From: Streptomyces sp. CB02923
GTDB taxonomy: Bacteria; Actinomycetota; Actinomycetes; Streptomycetales; Streptomycetaceae
DNA: 64,000 nucleotides
Direction of reading: 5' to 3'
Assembly (NCBI RefSeq): GCF_001905005.1
Contig: NZ_LWKZ01000027.1
Span: 186,001-250,000, forward strand
The position numbers were made by a program, and so were the translations under genes. How positions within the stretch are numbered: position 1 is the first letter of the stretch; every line of letters begins with the position of its first letter. Below are positions 43,644 to 51,793 of the stretch, in pieces. The notes beneath the pieces are model-generated. The model searched no databases. It saw only the letters and a list, made by a program, of their open reading frames with translations, and had not been told where the DNA came from.

Positions 43644-44492
43644 TCAGAGGCGGCAGGCGTGGATGCCGGTGGTCAGGATGGCGCGGGCGCCCAGTTCGTA
43701 CAGCTCGTCCATGATGCGCTGGGCGTCCTTGGAGGGGACCATCGAGCGGACCGCGACCCAGCCCTCGTGGTGCAGCGGGGAGACGGTGGGCGACTCCAGG
43801 CCCGGGGTGAGGGCGACGGCCTTCTCGACGTGCTCCACGCGGATGTCGTAGTCCATCATCACGTAGCGCCGGGCCACCAGGACGCCCTGCATGCGGCGGA
43901 GGAACTGGCGGACCTTCGGGTCGTCCTCGGGGGCGCCCTTGCCGCGGATGACGACCGCCTCGGACTTCAGGATCGGCTCGCCGATGATCTCCAGCCCGGC
44001 GTTGCGCAGGGTGGTGCCGGTCTCCACGACATCGGCGATGATCTCGGCGACGCCGAGCTGGATGGCGGTCTCCACGGCGCCGTCCAGGTGGACGACGGAG
44101 GCGTTGACGCCGTGGTCGGCGAGGTGCTGGGTGACCAGTCCGGAGAAGGACGTGGCGACCGTCATGCCGCCGAAGTCGGTGACCTCCCGGGCGGTGCCCG
44201 GCCGGGTGGCGTAGCGGAAGGTCGAGCCGGCGAAGCCGAGCTGCATGATCTCCTCGGCCCGCGCGCCGGAGTCGAGCAGCAGGTCCCGGCCGGTGATGCC
44301 GATGTCCAGCTTGCCGGAGCCGACGTACACCGCGATGTCGCGCGGGCGCAGGAAGAAGAACTCGACCTCGTTCTCCGCGTCGACCAGGACCAGTTCCCTG
44401 CGGTCCTTGCGCTGGCGGTAGCCGGCCTCATGGAGCATCGCCGACGCAGGCTCGGACAGTGAACCCTTGTTCGGGACGGCGATGCGCAGCAT
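43644..44492 (-). CDS. hisG: ATP phosphoribosyltransferase (long form)
   Basis: 282 aa, first step of histidine biosynthesis (ATP plus PRPP to phosphoribosyl-ATP). MLRIAVPNKGSLSEPASAML, IAVYVGSGKLDIGITGRDLL, EIIADVVETGTTLRNAGLEI (PRPP-binding loop) and the C-terminal regulatory domain PGLESPTVSPLHHEGWVAV mark the long, histidine-inhibited HisG class that does not need HisZ. It lies 73 bp after hisE, in the same direction as the rib genes. Confidence 0.97.
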   Translation of the reverse strand: MLRIAVPNKGSLSEPASAMLHEAGYRQRKDRRELVLVDAENEVEFFFLRPRDIAVYVGSGKLDIGITGRDLLLDSGARAEEIMQLGFAGSTFRYATRPGTAREVTDFGGMTVATSFSGLVTQHLADHGVNASVVHLDGAVETAIQLGVAEIIADVVETGTTLRNAGLEIIGEPILKSEAVVIRGKGAPEDDPKVRQFLRRMQGVLVARRYVMMDYDIRVEHVEKAVALTPGLESPTVSPLHHEGWVAVRSMVPSKDAQRIMDELYELGARAILTTGIHACRL

Positions 44493-44565
44493 GAGGGCGA
44501 CTTCTTTCGTGCGAGGGGTGACGGAAAAGCGGTGCGGTGCGGTCGTGCGGGGGCCGGGCGACGGC

Positions 44566-44838
44566 TCAGAGATGGGCGTAGACGTCGTCGAGGGAGATGC
44601 CCTTGGCGACCATCATCACCTGAAGGTGGTAGAGGAGCTGGGAGATCTCCTCGGCGGCGGCCTCGTCGGACTCGTACTCCGCGGCCATCCAGACCTCGGC
44701 GGCCTCCTCGACGACCTTCTTGCCGATCGCATGGACGCCGGAGTGGACCAGCTCGGCGGTGCGGGAGGTGGCGGGGTCGCCGGAGGCGGCCTTCTGCTGG
44801 AGCTCGGTGAAGAGCTCCTCGAACGTCTTCTTGGACAT
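44566..44838 (-). CDS. hisE: Phosphoribosyl-ATP pyrophosphatase
   Basis: 90 aa from ATG MSKKTFEELFTELQQKA. The MazG-like helices EEAAEVWMAAEYESDEAAAEEISQ contain the acidic metal-binding set. It hydrolyses phosphoribosyl-ATP to phosphoribosyl-AMP in the second step of histidine synthesis. The other his genes are not in the window. It sits between ribH (35 bp upstream) and hisG. Confidence 0.96.
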   Translation of the reverse strand: MSKKTFEELFTELQQKAASGDPATSRTAELVHSGVHAIGKKVVEEAAEVWMAAEYESDEAAAEEISQLLYHLQVMMVAKGISLDDVYAHL

Positions 44839-44873
44839 GATGTGAACCACCCTACGCGGTCGCCGGTGCCCGC

Positions 44874-45359
44874 TCAGCGCCAGGGCTCGGCGACGGTGCG
44901 CAGCGTCGCGGCGGTGGCGACGGCCGCGGTCACCGCCTCGTGGCCCTTGTCCTCGGTGGAGCCGAAGATTCCGGCCCGGTCCAGGGCCTGTTCCTCGGTG
45001 TCGCAGGTCAGCACGCCGAATCCGATCGGTACGCCGGTGTCGACGCTGACCTGCGTCAGGCCCTGGGTGACGCCCTGGCACACGTAGTCGAAGTGCGGCG
45101 TGCCGCCGCGGATGACGACGCCGAGCGCCACGATCGCGTCGTAGCCGCGGCCCGCCAGGACCTTGGCGACCACCGGCAGCTCGAAGCTGCCGGGCACGCG
45201 CAGCAGCGTCGGCTCGTCGATGCCCAGCTCGGACAGGGCGCGCAGGGCGCCGTCCACGAGGCCGTCCATCACCTTCTCGTGCCACTGGGCGGCGATGACG
45301 GCCACCCGCAGGTCGCCACAGTTCTTCACGGACAGTTCGGGTGCGCCTTTGCCGCTCAC
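44874..45359 (-). CDS. ribH: 6,7-dimethyl-8-ribityllumazine synthase
   Basis: 161 aa from GTG with AGGAG upstream. Lumazine-synthase motifs include AVIAAQWHEKVMDGLVDGA, LRVPGSFELPVVAKVLA, VALGVVIRGGTPHFDYVC, VPIGFGVLTCDTEEQALDR and EDKGHEAVTAAV. It condenses the ribityl-uracil intermediate with dihydroxybutanone phosphate from RibBA and forms icosahedral shells or pentamers in other species. It is the fifth rib gene of the operon, 65 bp after ribBA. Confidence 0.97.
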   Translation of the reverse strand: MSGKGAPELSVKNCGDLRVAVIAAQWHEKVMDGLVDGALRALSELGIDEPTLLRVPGSFELPVVAKVLAGRGYDAIVALGVVIRGGTPHFDYVCQGVTQGLTQVSVDTGVPIGFGVLTCDTEEQALDRAGIFGSTEDKGHEAVTAAVATAATLRTVAEPWR

Positions 45360-45424
45360 TGTTCTCCTCGTGGTGCGGTGCTCGGATATGTACGTGGTGG
45401 GTCGGCCGGGGTCCGGCCGCGGTG

Positions 45425-46726
45425 CTACTGGTTGCCGCAGGCCGACGCGCGGTCCGCGTCGAGCCAGGGCAGGTCGTGCCCCATCCGGTCCCGCTTGGTG
45501 CGCAGGTACCGCAGGTTGTGTTCGCCGGCCTGTACGGGCATCGGCTCGCGGCCGGTGACCTTGAGGCCGTGCCGGACCAGCGCTTCGGTCTTCTCCGGGT
45601 TGTTGGTCATCAGCCGCAGCGACCGGACGCCGAGGTCGGCCAGCACCTGGGCGCCGGCGCCGTAGTCCCGGGCGTCGGCGGGCAGGCCCAGCTCCAGGTT
45701 GGCGTCGAGGGTGTCGCGGCCGCGCTCCTGGAGCTCGTACGCCCGCAGCTTGGACAGCAGTCCGATGCCGCGCCCTTCGTGGCCGCGCAGGTAGATGACC
45801 ACGCCGCGCCCGGCCTCCGAGATCCGGCGCAGCGACTCCTCCAGCTGGGGGCCGCAATCGCAGCGCAGCGAGTGGAAGATGTCGCCGGTCAGGCACTCGG
45901 AGTGGACGCGTACGAGGACGTCCTCTCCGTCGCCGATCTCACCGGCGACCAGCGCGATGTGCTCGACGCCGTCGACGGTGGAGCGGTAGCCGTACGCGGT
46001 GTACTCGCCGTAGCGGGTGGGCAGCCGGGTCCGGGCCTCGCGCCGGACGGTGGGTTCGGCGCTCCGGCGGTAGGCGATCAGGTCCTCGATGGAGATGACG
46101 GACAGGCCGTGCTTGCGGGCGAAGGGGATCAGCTCGGGCAGCCGCAGCATCGTGCCGTCCTCGCCGGCGATCTCGACGATGGCGGCGGCGGGCCGCAGTC
46201 CGGCCAGCCGGGCGAGGTCCACGCCGGCCTCGGTGTGGCCGTTGCGGACGAGTACGCCGCCCTCGCGGGCCCGCAGCGGGAAGATGTGGCCGGGGCGTAC
46301 GAAGTCTGCGGGTTCGGCCTCGCCGGAGGCGAGCAGGCGCAGGGTGGTGGCGCGGTCGGCGGCGGAGATGCCGGTGCTGACGCCGTGCGCCGCGGTGGCG
46401 TCGACGGAGACGGTGAACGCGGTGCGCATCGACTCGGTGTTGTGCTCGACCATCTGCGGCAGCGCGAGGCGGTCCAGGTCGGCGCCTTCCATGGGGGCGC
46501 AGATCAGGCCGCGGCACTCGCTCATCATGAAGGCGAGGATCTCCGGGGTGACCCGTTCGGCGGCGACGACGAGGTCGCCCTCGTTCTCGCGGTTCTCGTC
46601 GTCCACGACCACGACCGGACGGCCGGCGGCGATGTCGCCGATGGCCTGCTCGACGGGGTCCAGGGCCAGGACGGCGGCGTGCCCGCCGGTGCCCTCGGGG
46701 TCGTACCAGCTCTGCAGTGCGGTCAT
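45425..46726 (-). CDS. ribBA: Bifunctional DHBP synthase / GTP cyclohydrolase II
   Basis: 433 aa from ATG MTALQSWYDPEGTGGH. The N-terminal RibB domain has VVDDENRENEGDLVVAAE and the acidic metal site; HTEAGVDLARLAGL supports it. The C-terminal RibA domain has the zinc site VHSECLTGDIFHSLRCDCGP, the GTP loop HEGRGIGLLSKL and a closing RYLRTKRDRMGH. It provides both starting branches of riboflavin synthesis. Start and stop overlap neighbours by 4 bp at the ribM end (ATGA), so expression is coupled. Confidence 0.97.
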   Translation of the reverse strand: MTALQSWYDPEGTGGHAAVLALDPVEQAIGDIAAGRPVVVVDDENRENEGDLVVAAERVTPEILAFMMSECRGLICAPMEGADLDRLALPQMVEHNTESMRTAFTVSVDATAAHGVSTGISAADRATTLRLLASGEAEPADFVRPGHIFPLRAREGGVLVRNGHTEAGVDLARLAGLRPAAAIVEIAGEDGTMLRLPELIPFARKHGLSVISIEDLIAYRRSAEPTVRREARTRLPTRYGEYTAYGYRSTVDGVEHIALVAGEIGDGEDVLVRVHSECLTGDIFHSLRCDCGPQLEESLRRISEAGRGVVIYLRGHEGRGIGLLSKLRAYELQERGRDTLDANLELGLPADARDYGAGAQVLADLGVRSLRLMTNNPEKTEALVRHGLKVTGREPMPVQAGEHNLRYLRTKRDRMGHDLPWLDADRASACGNQ

Positions 46727-47376
46727 GCCGCCGCTCCTTCCAGGACGGGCTGCGGGTTGGTGCGGGAGCGCAGCCACCAGTCGCGCATACCCCACAGCAC
46801 GAGGCCGAGGTAGACGACGTAGACGAGGCCGGAGAAGGCCAGGCCGCTGCTGAAGGCGAGGGGGACGCCCACGATGTCGACGAGCAGCCAGGCGAACCAG
46901 AACTCGACCAGGCCGCGGGCCTGGGCGACCATCGCCGCCAGGGTGCCGACGAAGATGTACGCGTCGGGCCAGGGGTTCCAGGACAGCTGCGGCAGCAGCG
47001 CGAACAGGGAGCCGACGGCGGCGGTGCCGACCGCCGTGCCGGCGATCAGGAGGCCGCGCTCCCGCCAGGTGGCGAAGCGCACGGCGATGGAGCCGTCCTG
47101 GGCCTGCTGCCGGCCGCGCTGCCACTGCCGCCAGCCCCACAGCGCCACGGCGATGACGAGCAGCTGCTTGCCGACGCCGCCGCTGAGGTGGGCGTAGGCG
47201 TACGCGGAGACGAGGATCAGGCCGGAGAGGAACTGCGCGGGCCAGGTCCAGATGGAGCGCCGCCAGCCGAAGGCGAGGGCGGCCAGGCCGACGCTGTTGC
47301 CGATCATGTCGGACCAGATGACCTGCTGGCCGAAGGCGGTGAACGCCGGGCCGTTCAGCCAGCCGAGGACGTTCAC
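46723..47376 (-). CDS. ribM: PnuC-family riboflavin transporter (RibM/PnuX-like)
   Basis: 217 aa with seven hydrophobic segments, e.g. WTWPAQFLSGLILVSAYAYA, LLVIAVALWGWRQWQRGR, ERGLLIAGTAVGTAAVGSLF, VEFWFAWLLVDIVGVPLAF and SGLVYVVYLGLVLWGMRDWW. This is the PnuC/NMN transporter fold. In Streptomyces and Corynebacterium, PnuC-like proteins inside rib operons (RibM, PnuX) move riboflavin or roseoflavin by facilitated diffusion, and the position here, between ribE and ribBA with 4-bp overlaps on both sides, supports that. A nicotinamide-riboside role is unlikely from the context. Confidence 0.92.
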   Translation of the reverse strand: MNVLGWLNGPAFTAFGQQVIWSDMIGNSVGLAALAFGWRRSIWTWPAQFLSGLILVSAYAYAHLSGGVGKQLLVIAVALWGWRQWQRGRQQAQDGSIAVRFATWRERGLLIAGTAVGTAAVGSLFALLPQLSWNPWPDAYIFVGTLAAMVAQARGLVEFWFAWLLVDIVGVPLAFSSGLAFSGLVYVVYLGLVLWGMRDWWLRSRTNPQPVLEGAAA

Positions 47377-48008
47377 CGCAGGCTCTCTTCCACGGCCGCG
47401 GCGGCCGCCGCGGTGCCCCGGCCCTGTCCCAGCAGCCGTTCCACGTACTTCGCCAGCACGTCGACCTCCAGGTTGACCGGGTCGCCGGGCTGCTTGGTGC
47501 CGAGGGTGGTCAGGGCGAGGGTGGTGGGGATGAGGCTGACGGTGAAGTAGTCGTCGGCCGCGTCGACGACGGTGAGGCTGACGCCGTCGACGGTGATGGA
47601 GCCTTTCTCCACGACGTAGCGGGCGAGTCCGGCGGGCAGCGCGACCCGGACGATCTCCCAGTGCTCGCCGGGGGTACGCGACACGATCGTGCCGGTGCCG
47701 TCCACGTGCCCCTGGACGAGGTGGCCGCCGAGGCGTCCACCGAGGGCCATCGGGCGTTCGAGGTTGACGGGCGAGCCGGGGGCCAGCGCGCCCAGGCCGG
47801 AGCGGCCGAGCGTCTCCGCCATCACGTCGGCGGTGAAGGTGCCCCCGCCGGTCTCCACGACGGTCAGGCAGACGCCGTTGACGGCGATCGAGTCGCCGTG
47901 TCGTGCGTCCTCGGTGACGAGCGGGCCGCGCAGGGTGAACCGGGAGCTGTCCCCCAGGTTCTCGACGGCGGCGACCTCACCCAGTTCTTCGACGATTCCG
48001 GTGAACAC
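47373..48008 (-). CDS. ribE: Riboflavin synthase, alpha subunit
   Basis: 211 aa. It carries two lumazine-binding repeats: MFTGIVEELGEVAAVENLG, IAVNGVCLTVVETGGGTFTADV, LERPMALGGRLGGHLVQGHVD, and in the second half ITVDGVSLTVVDAADDYFTV and LNLEVDVLAKYVERL-like PVNLEVDVLAKYVERLL. It dismutates two lumazine molecules into riboflavin. It begins 1 bp after ribD and overlaps ribM by 4 bp. Confidence 0.97.
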   Translation of the reverse strand: MFTGIVEELGEVAAVENLGDSSRFTLRGPLVTEDARHGDSIAVNGVCLTVVETGGGTFTADVMAETLGRSGLGALAPGSPVNLERPMALGGRLGGHLVQGHVDGTGTIVSRTPGEHWEIVRVALPAGLARYVVEKGSITVDGVSLTVVDAADDYFTVSLIPTTLALTTLGTKQPGDPVNLEVDVLAKYVERLLGQGRGTAAAAAAVEESLR

Positions 48009-48009
48009 G

Positions 48010-49137
48010 TCAGTTCTCCTCGGTCGGGGTGTGGCGGGCGGGGGTGGCGGTGATGCGCAGATCGGGGCCGAGCCGGACGGTGTCGGTCACATCGAGGCGC
48101 AACGCCTGGCCGATCGTGCCGATTCCGGCGTCGCCCAGGGCGGCGGGACCGGCGCCGAGCAGCACGGGCGCGAGATAGCCGACGACCTTGTCGACGGCGT
48201 GCGCCGCGAGGAAGCCACCGGCCAGCGTCGGGCCGCCCTCCAGGAGCACCGACCGGACGTCGCGCTCGTACAGGGCGTCGAGCAGGGCGGGCAGGTGCAC
48301 CCCGGTGCCGCTCGCGGAGCGCGGCAGCCGGACGATCGGGGCGAGCCCTTCGAGATGGCGGGCGTCGGCGTCCTCGGCGACCGCGATCAGGGTGGGTGCG
48401 GTGCCGTCCAGCACCCGGGCGCCGGGCTTGACGACGGCGGCGCCGGTGTCGATCACGACCCGCATCGGCTGGCTGACCTCGTCGTCGGTCAGGCCCGCGA
48501 GCCGCGCGCCGAGGTGCGGGTCGTCGGCGCGGGCGGTGCCGGACCCGACGATCACCGCGTCGGCCTGGGCGCGCAGCCGGTGGACGTCGGCGCGGGACTC
48601 GGCCGAGGTGATCCAGCGGCTGGTGCCGTCGGCGGCGGCGATCCGGCCGTCGAGCGTGGCGGCGTACTTCCACAGCACGAAGGGGCGGCGGCGCAGTACG
48701 GCGGTCAGCCACGCCTCGTTGCCGGCGGCGGCCTCGTCGGCGAGCAGGCCGCCCTCGACCCGGACGCCGGCCGCGGCGAGGGTGGTGGAGCCGCCGGTGG
48801 CGGCGGGGTTCGGGTCCGCGACGGCGTAGTACACCCGGGCGACGCCCGCGTCGATGAGGGCCTGGGCGCAGGGGCCGGTGCGGCCGGTGTGGTTGCAGGG
48901 CTCCAGCGTGACGAAGGCGGTGCCGCCCCTGGCCCGCTCGCCCGCGGCGCGCAGCGCGTGGACCTCGGCGTGCGGACCGCCGGCCCGCTCGTGCCAGCCC
49001 TCTCCCACGACGTGTCCGTGCGCGTCCAGGACGACACAGCCGACGACGGGATTGGGGCTGGTGTGTCCGAGGCCGCGGGCGGCAAGCTGGATGGCTCGGC
49101 GCATCGCCGCGGTCTGCGCGGGGGCTGGGGTGGCCAC
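48010..49137 (-). CDS. ribD: Bifunctional diaminohydroxyphosphoribosylaminopyrimidine deaminase / reductase
   Basis: 375 aa. The N-terminal deaminase zinc site is HAEVHAL plus LEPCNHTGRTGPC. The C-terminal reductase domain shows RPFVLWKYAATLDGRIAA, VHRLRAQADAVIVGSGTA and SVLLEGGPTLAGGFLAAH. It carries out steps two and three of riboflavin synthesis. It is first in the operon, 155 nt after the FMN riboswitch on the same strand, so control by FMN is expected. Confidence 0.96.
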   Translation of the reverse strand: MATPAPAQTAAMRRAIQLAARGLGHTSPNPVVGCVVLDAHGHVVGEGWHERAGGPHAEVHALRAAGERARGGTAFVTLEPCNHTGRTGPCAQALIDAGVARVYYAVADPNPAATGGSTTLAAAGVRVEGGLLADEAAAGNEAWLTAVLRRRPFVLWKYAATLDGRIAAADGTSRWITSAESRADVHRLRAQADAVIVGSGTARADDPHLGARLAGLTDDEVSQPMRVVIDTGAAVVKPGARVLDGTAPTLIAVAEDADARHLEGLAPIVRLPRSASGTGVHLPALLDALYERDVRSVLLEGGPTLAGGFLAAHAVDKVVGYLAPVLLGAGPAALGDAGIGTIGQALRLDVTDTVRLGPDLRITATPARHTPTEEN

Positions 49138-49291
49138 CGGGTCCTCCTGCCGCTCAGGGCACGGACTCCGGGGCTGTCACGAGGACAGAAAAACGGGAAC
49201 GGAACAACGGGGACACCGAGGCCGGAGAGGAGGACGCCGTCGTGAGAACGAGGACGCCCGCCGGCGGCGGTGTACCGCTGCTCGCCCGCCG

Positions 49292-49416
49292 CGCACTGCC
49301 TCCCATCCGGACTTTAACCGTCGGTGCAGGAATTCCACCTGCTCAACCGGCCGCTGGAGGCGGCCGGGTCGCGGACTATTACCGCCGGTTCGGACTTTCA
49401 CCGACCCCGGAGTGCG
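49292..49416 (-). promoter_or_regulatory. FMN riboswitch (RFN element)
   Basis: On the minus strand, the conserved pieces appear in order: closing stem CGCACT, GGUGAAAGUCCG, AACCGGCGGUA, the variable arm, GGUGGAAUUCCUGCACCGACGG, UUAAAGUCCGGAUGGGAG, and the stem partner AGUGCG. All match the RFN/FMN aptamer. The ~155-nt leader before ribD contains further GC-rich arms that could hide the ribosome site or act as a terminator. It should shut the rib operon when FMN is plentiful. It also explains most of the 472-bp gap before the next gene. Confidence 0.96.
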
Positions 49417-49609
49417 CTGCGTATGTCAATTCAGTACGGCTTCAGTCTGCCACGTCTGATCGTCGGCCATGCGGGCGGCGAGCTGTGGAGTGGCTCACAG
49501 GACACGGCGCGGGCGGTCGCACCCGGCGCCGGCCCTCCCGTTCCGTCGGCGACGGGCCCGCGCGGCCCGCTCGGCGACGCCCCGCCCCCTACTCCGAGGA
49601 CCCACGGCG

Positions 49610-50392
49610 ATGACGACGATTCTGGTGACCGGCGGCACGGGCACGCTCGGCCGGGCCGTGGTCGGGCGGCTGCTCGCCGCCGGTCACGACGTACGCAGCC
49701 TCAGCCGCCGCCCGCACACCGGCACCGAACGGCCCCGGCTGCGCTCGTACGCGGTCGACCTCCGCGACGGCTCGGGGCTGGCCGTGGCGCTGGCGGGCGT
49801 GGAGACGGTGGTGCACTGCGCCTCGTCGCCGAGCGGCGACACCGAGGCGGCCGGCCGGCTCGTCGAGGCGGCACGCGCGGCGGGGGTACGGCACCTGGTC
49901 TACATCTCCATCGTCGGTGTGGACCGCATCCCGCTGGGCTACTACCGCACGAAGCTCGACGTGGAGCGGCTGATCGGGGAATCGGGGCTCGGCTGGACCG
50001 TCCTGCGCACCACGCAGTTCCACGATCTGGTGCTGCGGCTGGTCAAGGCCGGGGCGCGGCTGCCGGTGGTGCCGGTGCCGGCCGGGGTCCGGTTCCAGCC
50101 GGTGGACGTGCGCGAGGTCGCCGGGCGGCTGGTCGAGCTGGCGTCCGGCGCACCGGCGGGCCGGGTGGCGGACCTGGGCGGCCCGGAGGCACGCAGCGCC
50201 CGTGACCTCGTACGGGACACCCTGCGGGCCGGCGGGCGGCGGCGTGTGCTCGTACCGCTGTGGGTGCCGGGCAGGATGTTCGGGGCACTGCGGCGGGGCG
50301 AGAACCTGACCCTCCGGCACGCGGACGGCACGGTGCGCTACGGGGACTTCCTGGCGGAGCGGGGCGGCGGGAAGGCGACGGCCGGGCGGTAG
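49610..50392 (+). CDS. NAD(P)H-binding, NmrA-like oxidoreductase family protein
   Basis: 260 aa from ATG MTTILVTGGTGTLGR. The Rossmann motif GGTGTLGRAVV is at the N terminus. VHCASSPSG, LVYISIVGVDRIPLGYYRTKLDVE (Tyr, Lys) and LGWTVLRTTQFHDLVL are typical of the atypical SDR NmrA/HSCARG group. Such proteins bind NAD(P) and work as reductases or redox sensors. The substrate is unknown. It is convergent with the ROK regulator gene across a hairpin. Confidence 0.87.
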   Translation: MTTILVTGGTGTLGRAVVGRLLAAGHDVRSLSRRPHTGTERPRLRSYAVDLRDGSGLAVALAGVETVVHCASSPSGDTEAAGRLVEAARAAGVRHLVYISIVGVDRIPLGYYRTKLDVERLIGESGLGWTVLRTTQFHDLVLRLVKAGARLPVVPVPAGVRFQPVDVREVAGRLVELASGAPAGRVADLGGPEARSARDLVRDTLRAGGRRRVLVPLWVPGRMFGALRRGENLTLRHADGTVRYGDFLAERGGGKATAGR

Positions 50393-50394
50393 GA

Positions 50395-50416
50395 GAGGGC
50401 GCCCGCGGGCGCCCTC
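50395..50416. terminator. Compact GC hairpin between convergent genes
   Basis: Perfect 10-bp stem GAGGGCGCCC/GGGCGCCCTC with a 2-nt loop. Confidence 0.6.
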
Positions 50417-50421
50417 CGGTC

Positions 50422-51696
50422 TCAGGCCGCGGGCCCGAACAGGTCGTCCTGGGCGGCGTCCATCGCCGCGAGCACCGCCCCGCGCAGCACGGCCCGGCCG
50501 CCGACCGTTCCCGCGCGCACTTCGGTACGCAGCGGGGACATCCGCGCGAGGTGCTCCGCGACCCGGGCGGCCAGTGCGTCGCCGCCCGCGCGGCCGGTCT
50601 CGCCGCCCAAGACGACGCAGCCGGGGTCCAGGACGGCGCAGACGGCGGCGGCCCCGATGGCGACCCGGGCGGCCAGTGCGTCCAGGAAGGCGGCACCGGC
50701 CTCGCCCGCCCGTACAGCGGCGCGCACCAGTGCCTCGGCCGCGGGTGCGCCGGTCCCGTCCGCGTCGCCGGGGCCGGTCCGGCCCTCCCCGGGCGGCGCC
50801 TCGATGCCGTGCTCGGCGGCCAGTCGGCACACCGCGGCGGAGCCCGCCAGCGAGTGGAAGCCGCCGTCGCAGCCCGCGGCCGTGGGCAGCGTGTCCGTGC
50901 CCGGTACGGGCAGGAAGCCGATCTCGCCGGTGCCGCCCGAGGCACCGCGGCGCAGCCGGCCGTCCAGGACGACGGCGGCGCCGGTGCCGTGGCCGAGCCA
51001 GAGCAGGACGTAGGTGTCGCGGTCGCGCGCGGCGCCGTCGCGCTGCTCGGCGATGGCGGCAAGGTTGACCTCGTTCTCCAGCAGGACCGGGGCGGCGGGC
51101 CGGTCGCCGAACGCCGTGACCAGCGCGGCGTGCCAGGCGGGCACCCATTCCGTACCGCCGAACCGCCCGGTGGCCGGGTCGACCAGGCCGGGCGCGCCGA
51201 CCGCGACGACGTGCGGCCTTCCGGCTCCCGCCTCGCCGGCCAGCTTCTCCAGGGCGGCCACGCCGTTCGCCGCCGCCCGGCCGGGGCCGGTGTCCGGCCC
51301 GACCGGTACGACCGCCTCGGCCAGCACCCGGCCGAGCAGGTCGGCGACCGCGAGGGTGGCGCTGTGCGTGCGCAGGTCCACGGCGGCGAGGTGGGCCCGG
51401 CCGGCGACGATCCCGTACAGCCGAGCGTTGGGCCCGCGCCGCCGCGCGCCGGATTCGCCGACCACCGCGATCAGTCCGGCGTTCTGGAGGCGTTCGACGA
51501 GGTCGGCGACGGTCGGCCGGGACAGGCCCGTGGCCGCCTTCAGCTGACCGGCGGTCAGCGGTCCTTCGGCCTGGAGGAGCCGGAGGGCCAGGCGGTCGTT
51601 GATGGCCCGTGCGGTGCTCGGTGAGGCGGTGCGCGGGGTGGTGCGTACGGCAGCCGAGGGGGTACGGGCGGGAGCGGCTGCGCGCGTCTCATCCAT
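50422..51696 (-). CDS. ROK family transcriptional regulator
   Basis: 424 aa from ATG MDETRAAAPARTPS. The winged HTH is at ~35-95 (RLLQAEGPLTAGQLKAATGL, SRPTVADLVERLQNAGLI). The ROK core follows: AVDLRTHSATLAVADLLG, VVAVGAPGLVDPATGRF, LLWLGHGTGAAVVLDGRL and GASGGTGEIGFLPV. The consensus zinc CXCGXXGC is reduced here to TAAGCDGGFHSLAG, so sugar-kinase activity is unlikely. It is divergent from an MFS transporter with a clear inverted repeat between them, and probably represses it until a sugar-like ligand binds. Confidence 0.9.
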   Translation of the reverse strand: MDETRAAAPARTPSAAVRTTPRTASPSTARAINDRLALRLLQAEGPLTAGQLKAATGLSRPTVADLVERLQNAGLIAVVGESGARRRGPNARLYGIVAGRAHLAAVDLRTHSATLAVADLLGRVLAEAVVPVGPDTGPGRAAANGVAALEKLAGEAGAGRPHVVAVGAPGLVDPATGRFGGTEWVPAWHAALVTAFGDRPAAPVLLENEVNLAAIAEQRDGAARDRDTYVLLWLGHGTGAAVVLDGRLRRGASGGTGEIGFLPVPGTDTLPTAAGCDGGFHSLAGSAAVCRLAAEHGIEAPPGEGRTGPGDADGTGAPAAEALVRAAVRAGEAGAAFLDALAARVAIGAAAVCAVLDPGCVVLGGETGRAGGDALAARVAEHLARMSPLRTEVRAGTVGGRAVLRGAVLAAMDAAQDDLFGPAA

Positions 51697-51761
51697 GTCC
51701 GGATCCTTCCAGACCCCCTGGTGCGGGGATCGCTGCGGTGCGGGCGAGGTATTCCCCTTAT

Positions 51762-51782
51762 TATCAGGCAGGGTTCCTGATA
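51762..51782. promoter_or_regulatory. Inverted repeat TATCAGG-N7-CCTGATA, candidate ROK operator
   Basis: Perfect 7-bp arms TATCAGG and CCTGATA separated by 7 bp. The repeat lies 12 bp upstream of the MFS start codon and 66 bp upstream of the divergent ROK-regulator start, so binding there should block MFS expression. Confidence 0.6.
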
Positions 51783-51793
51783 GTTTGCCGCCC

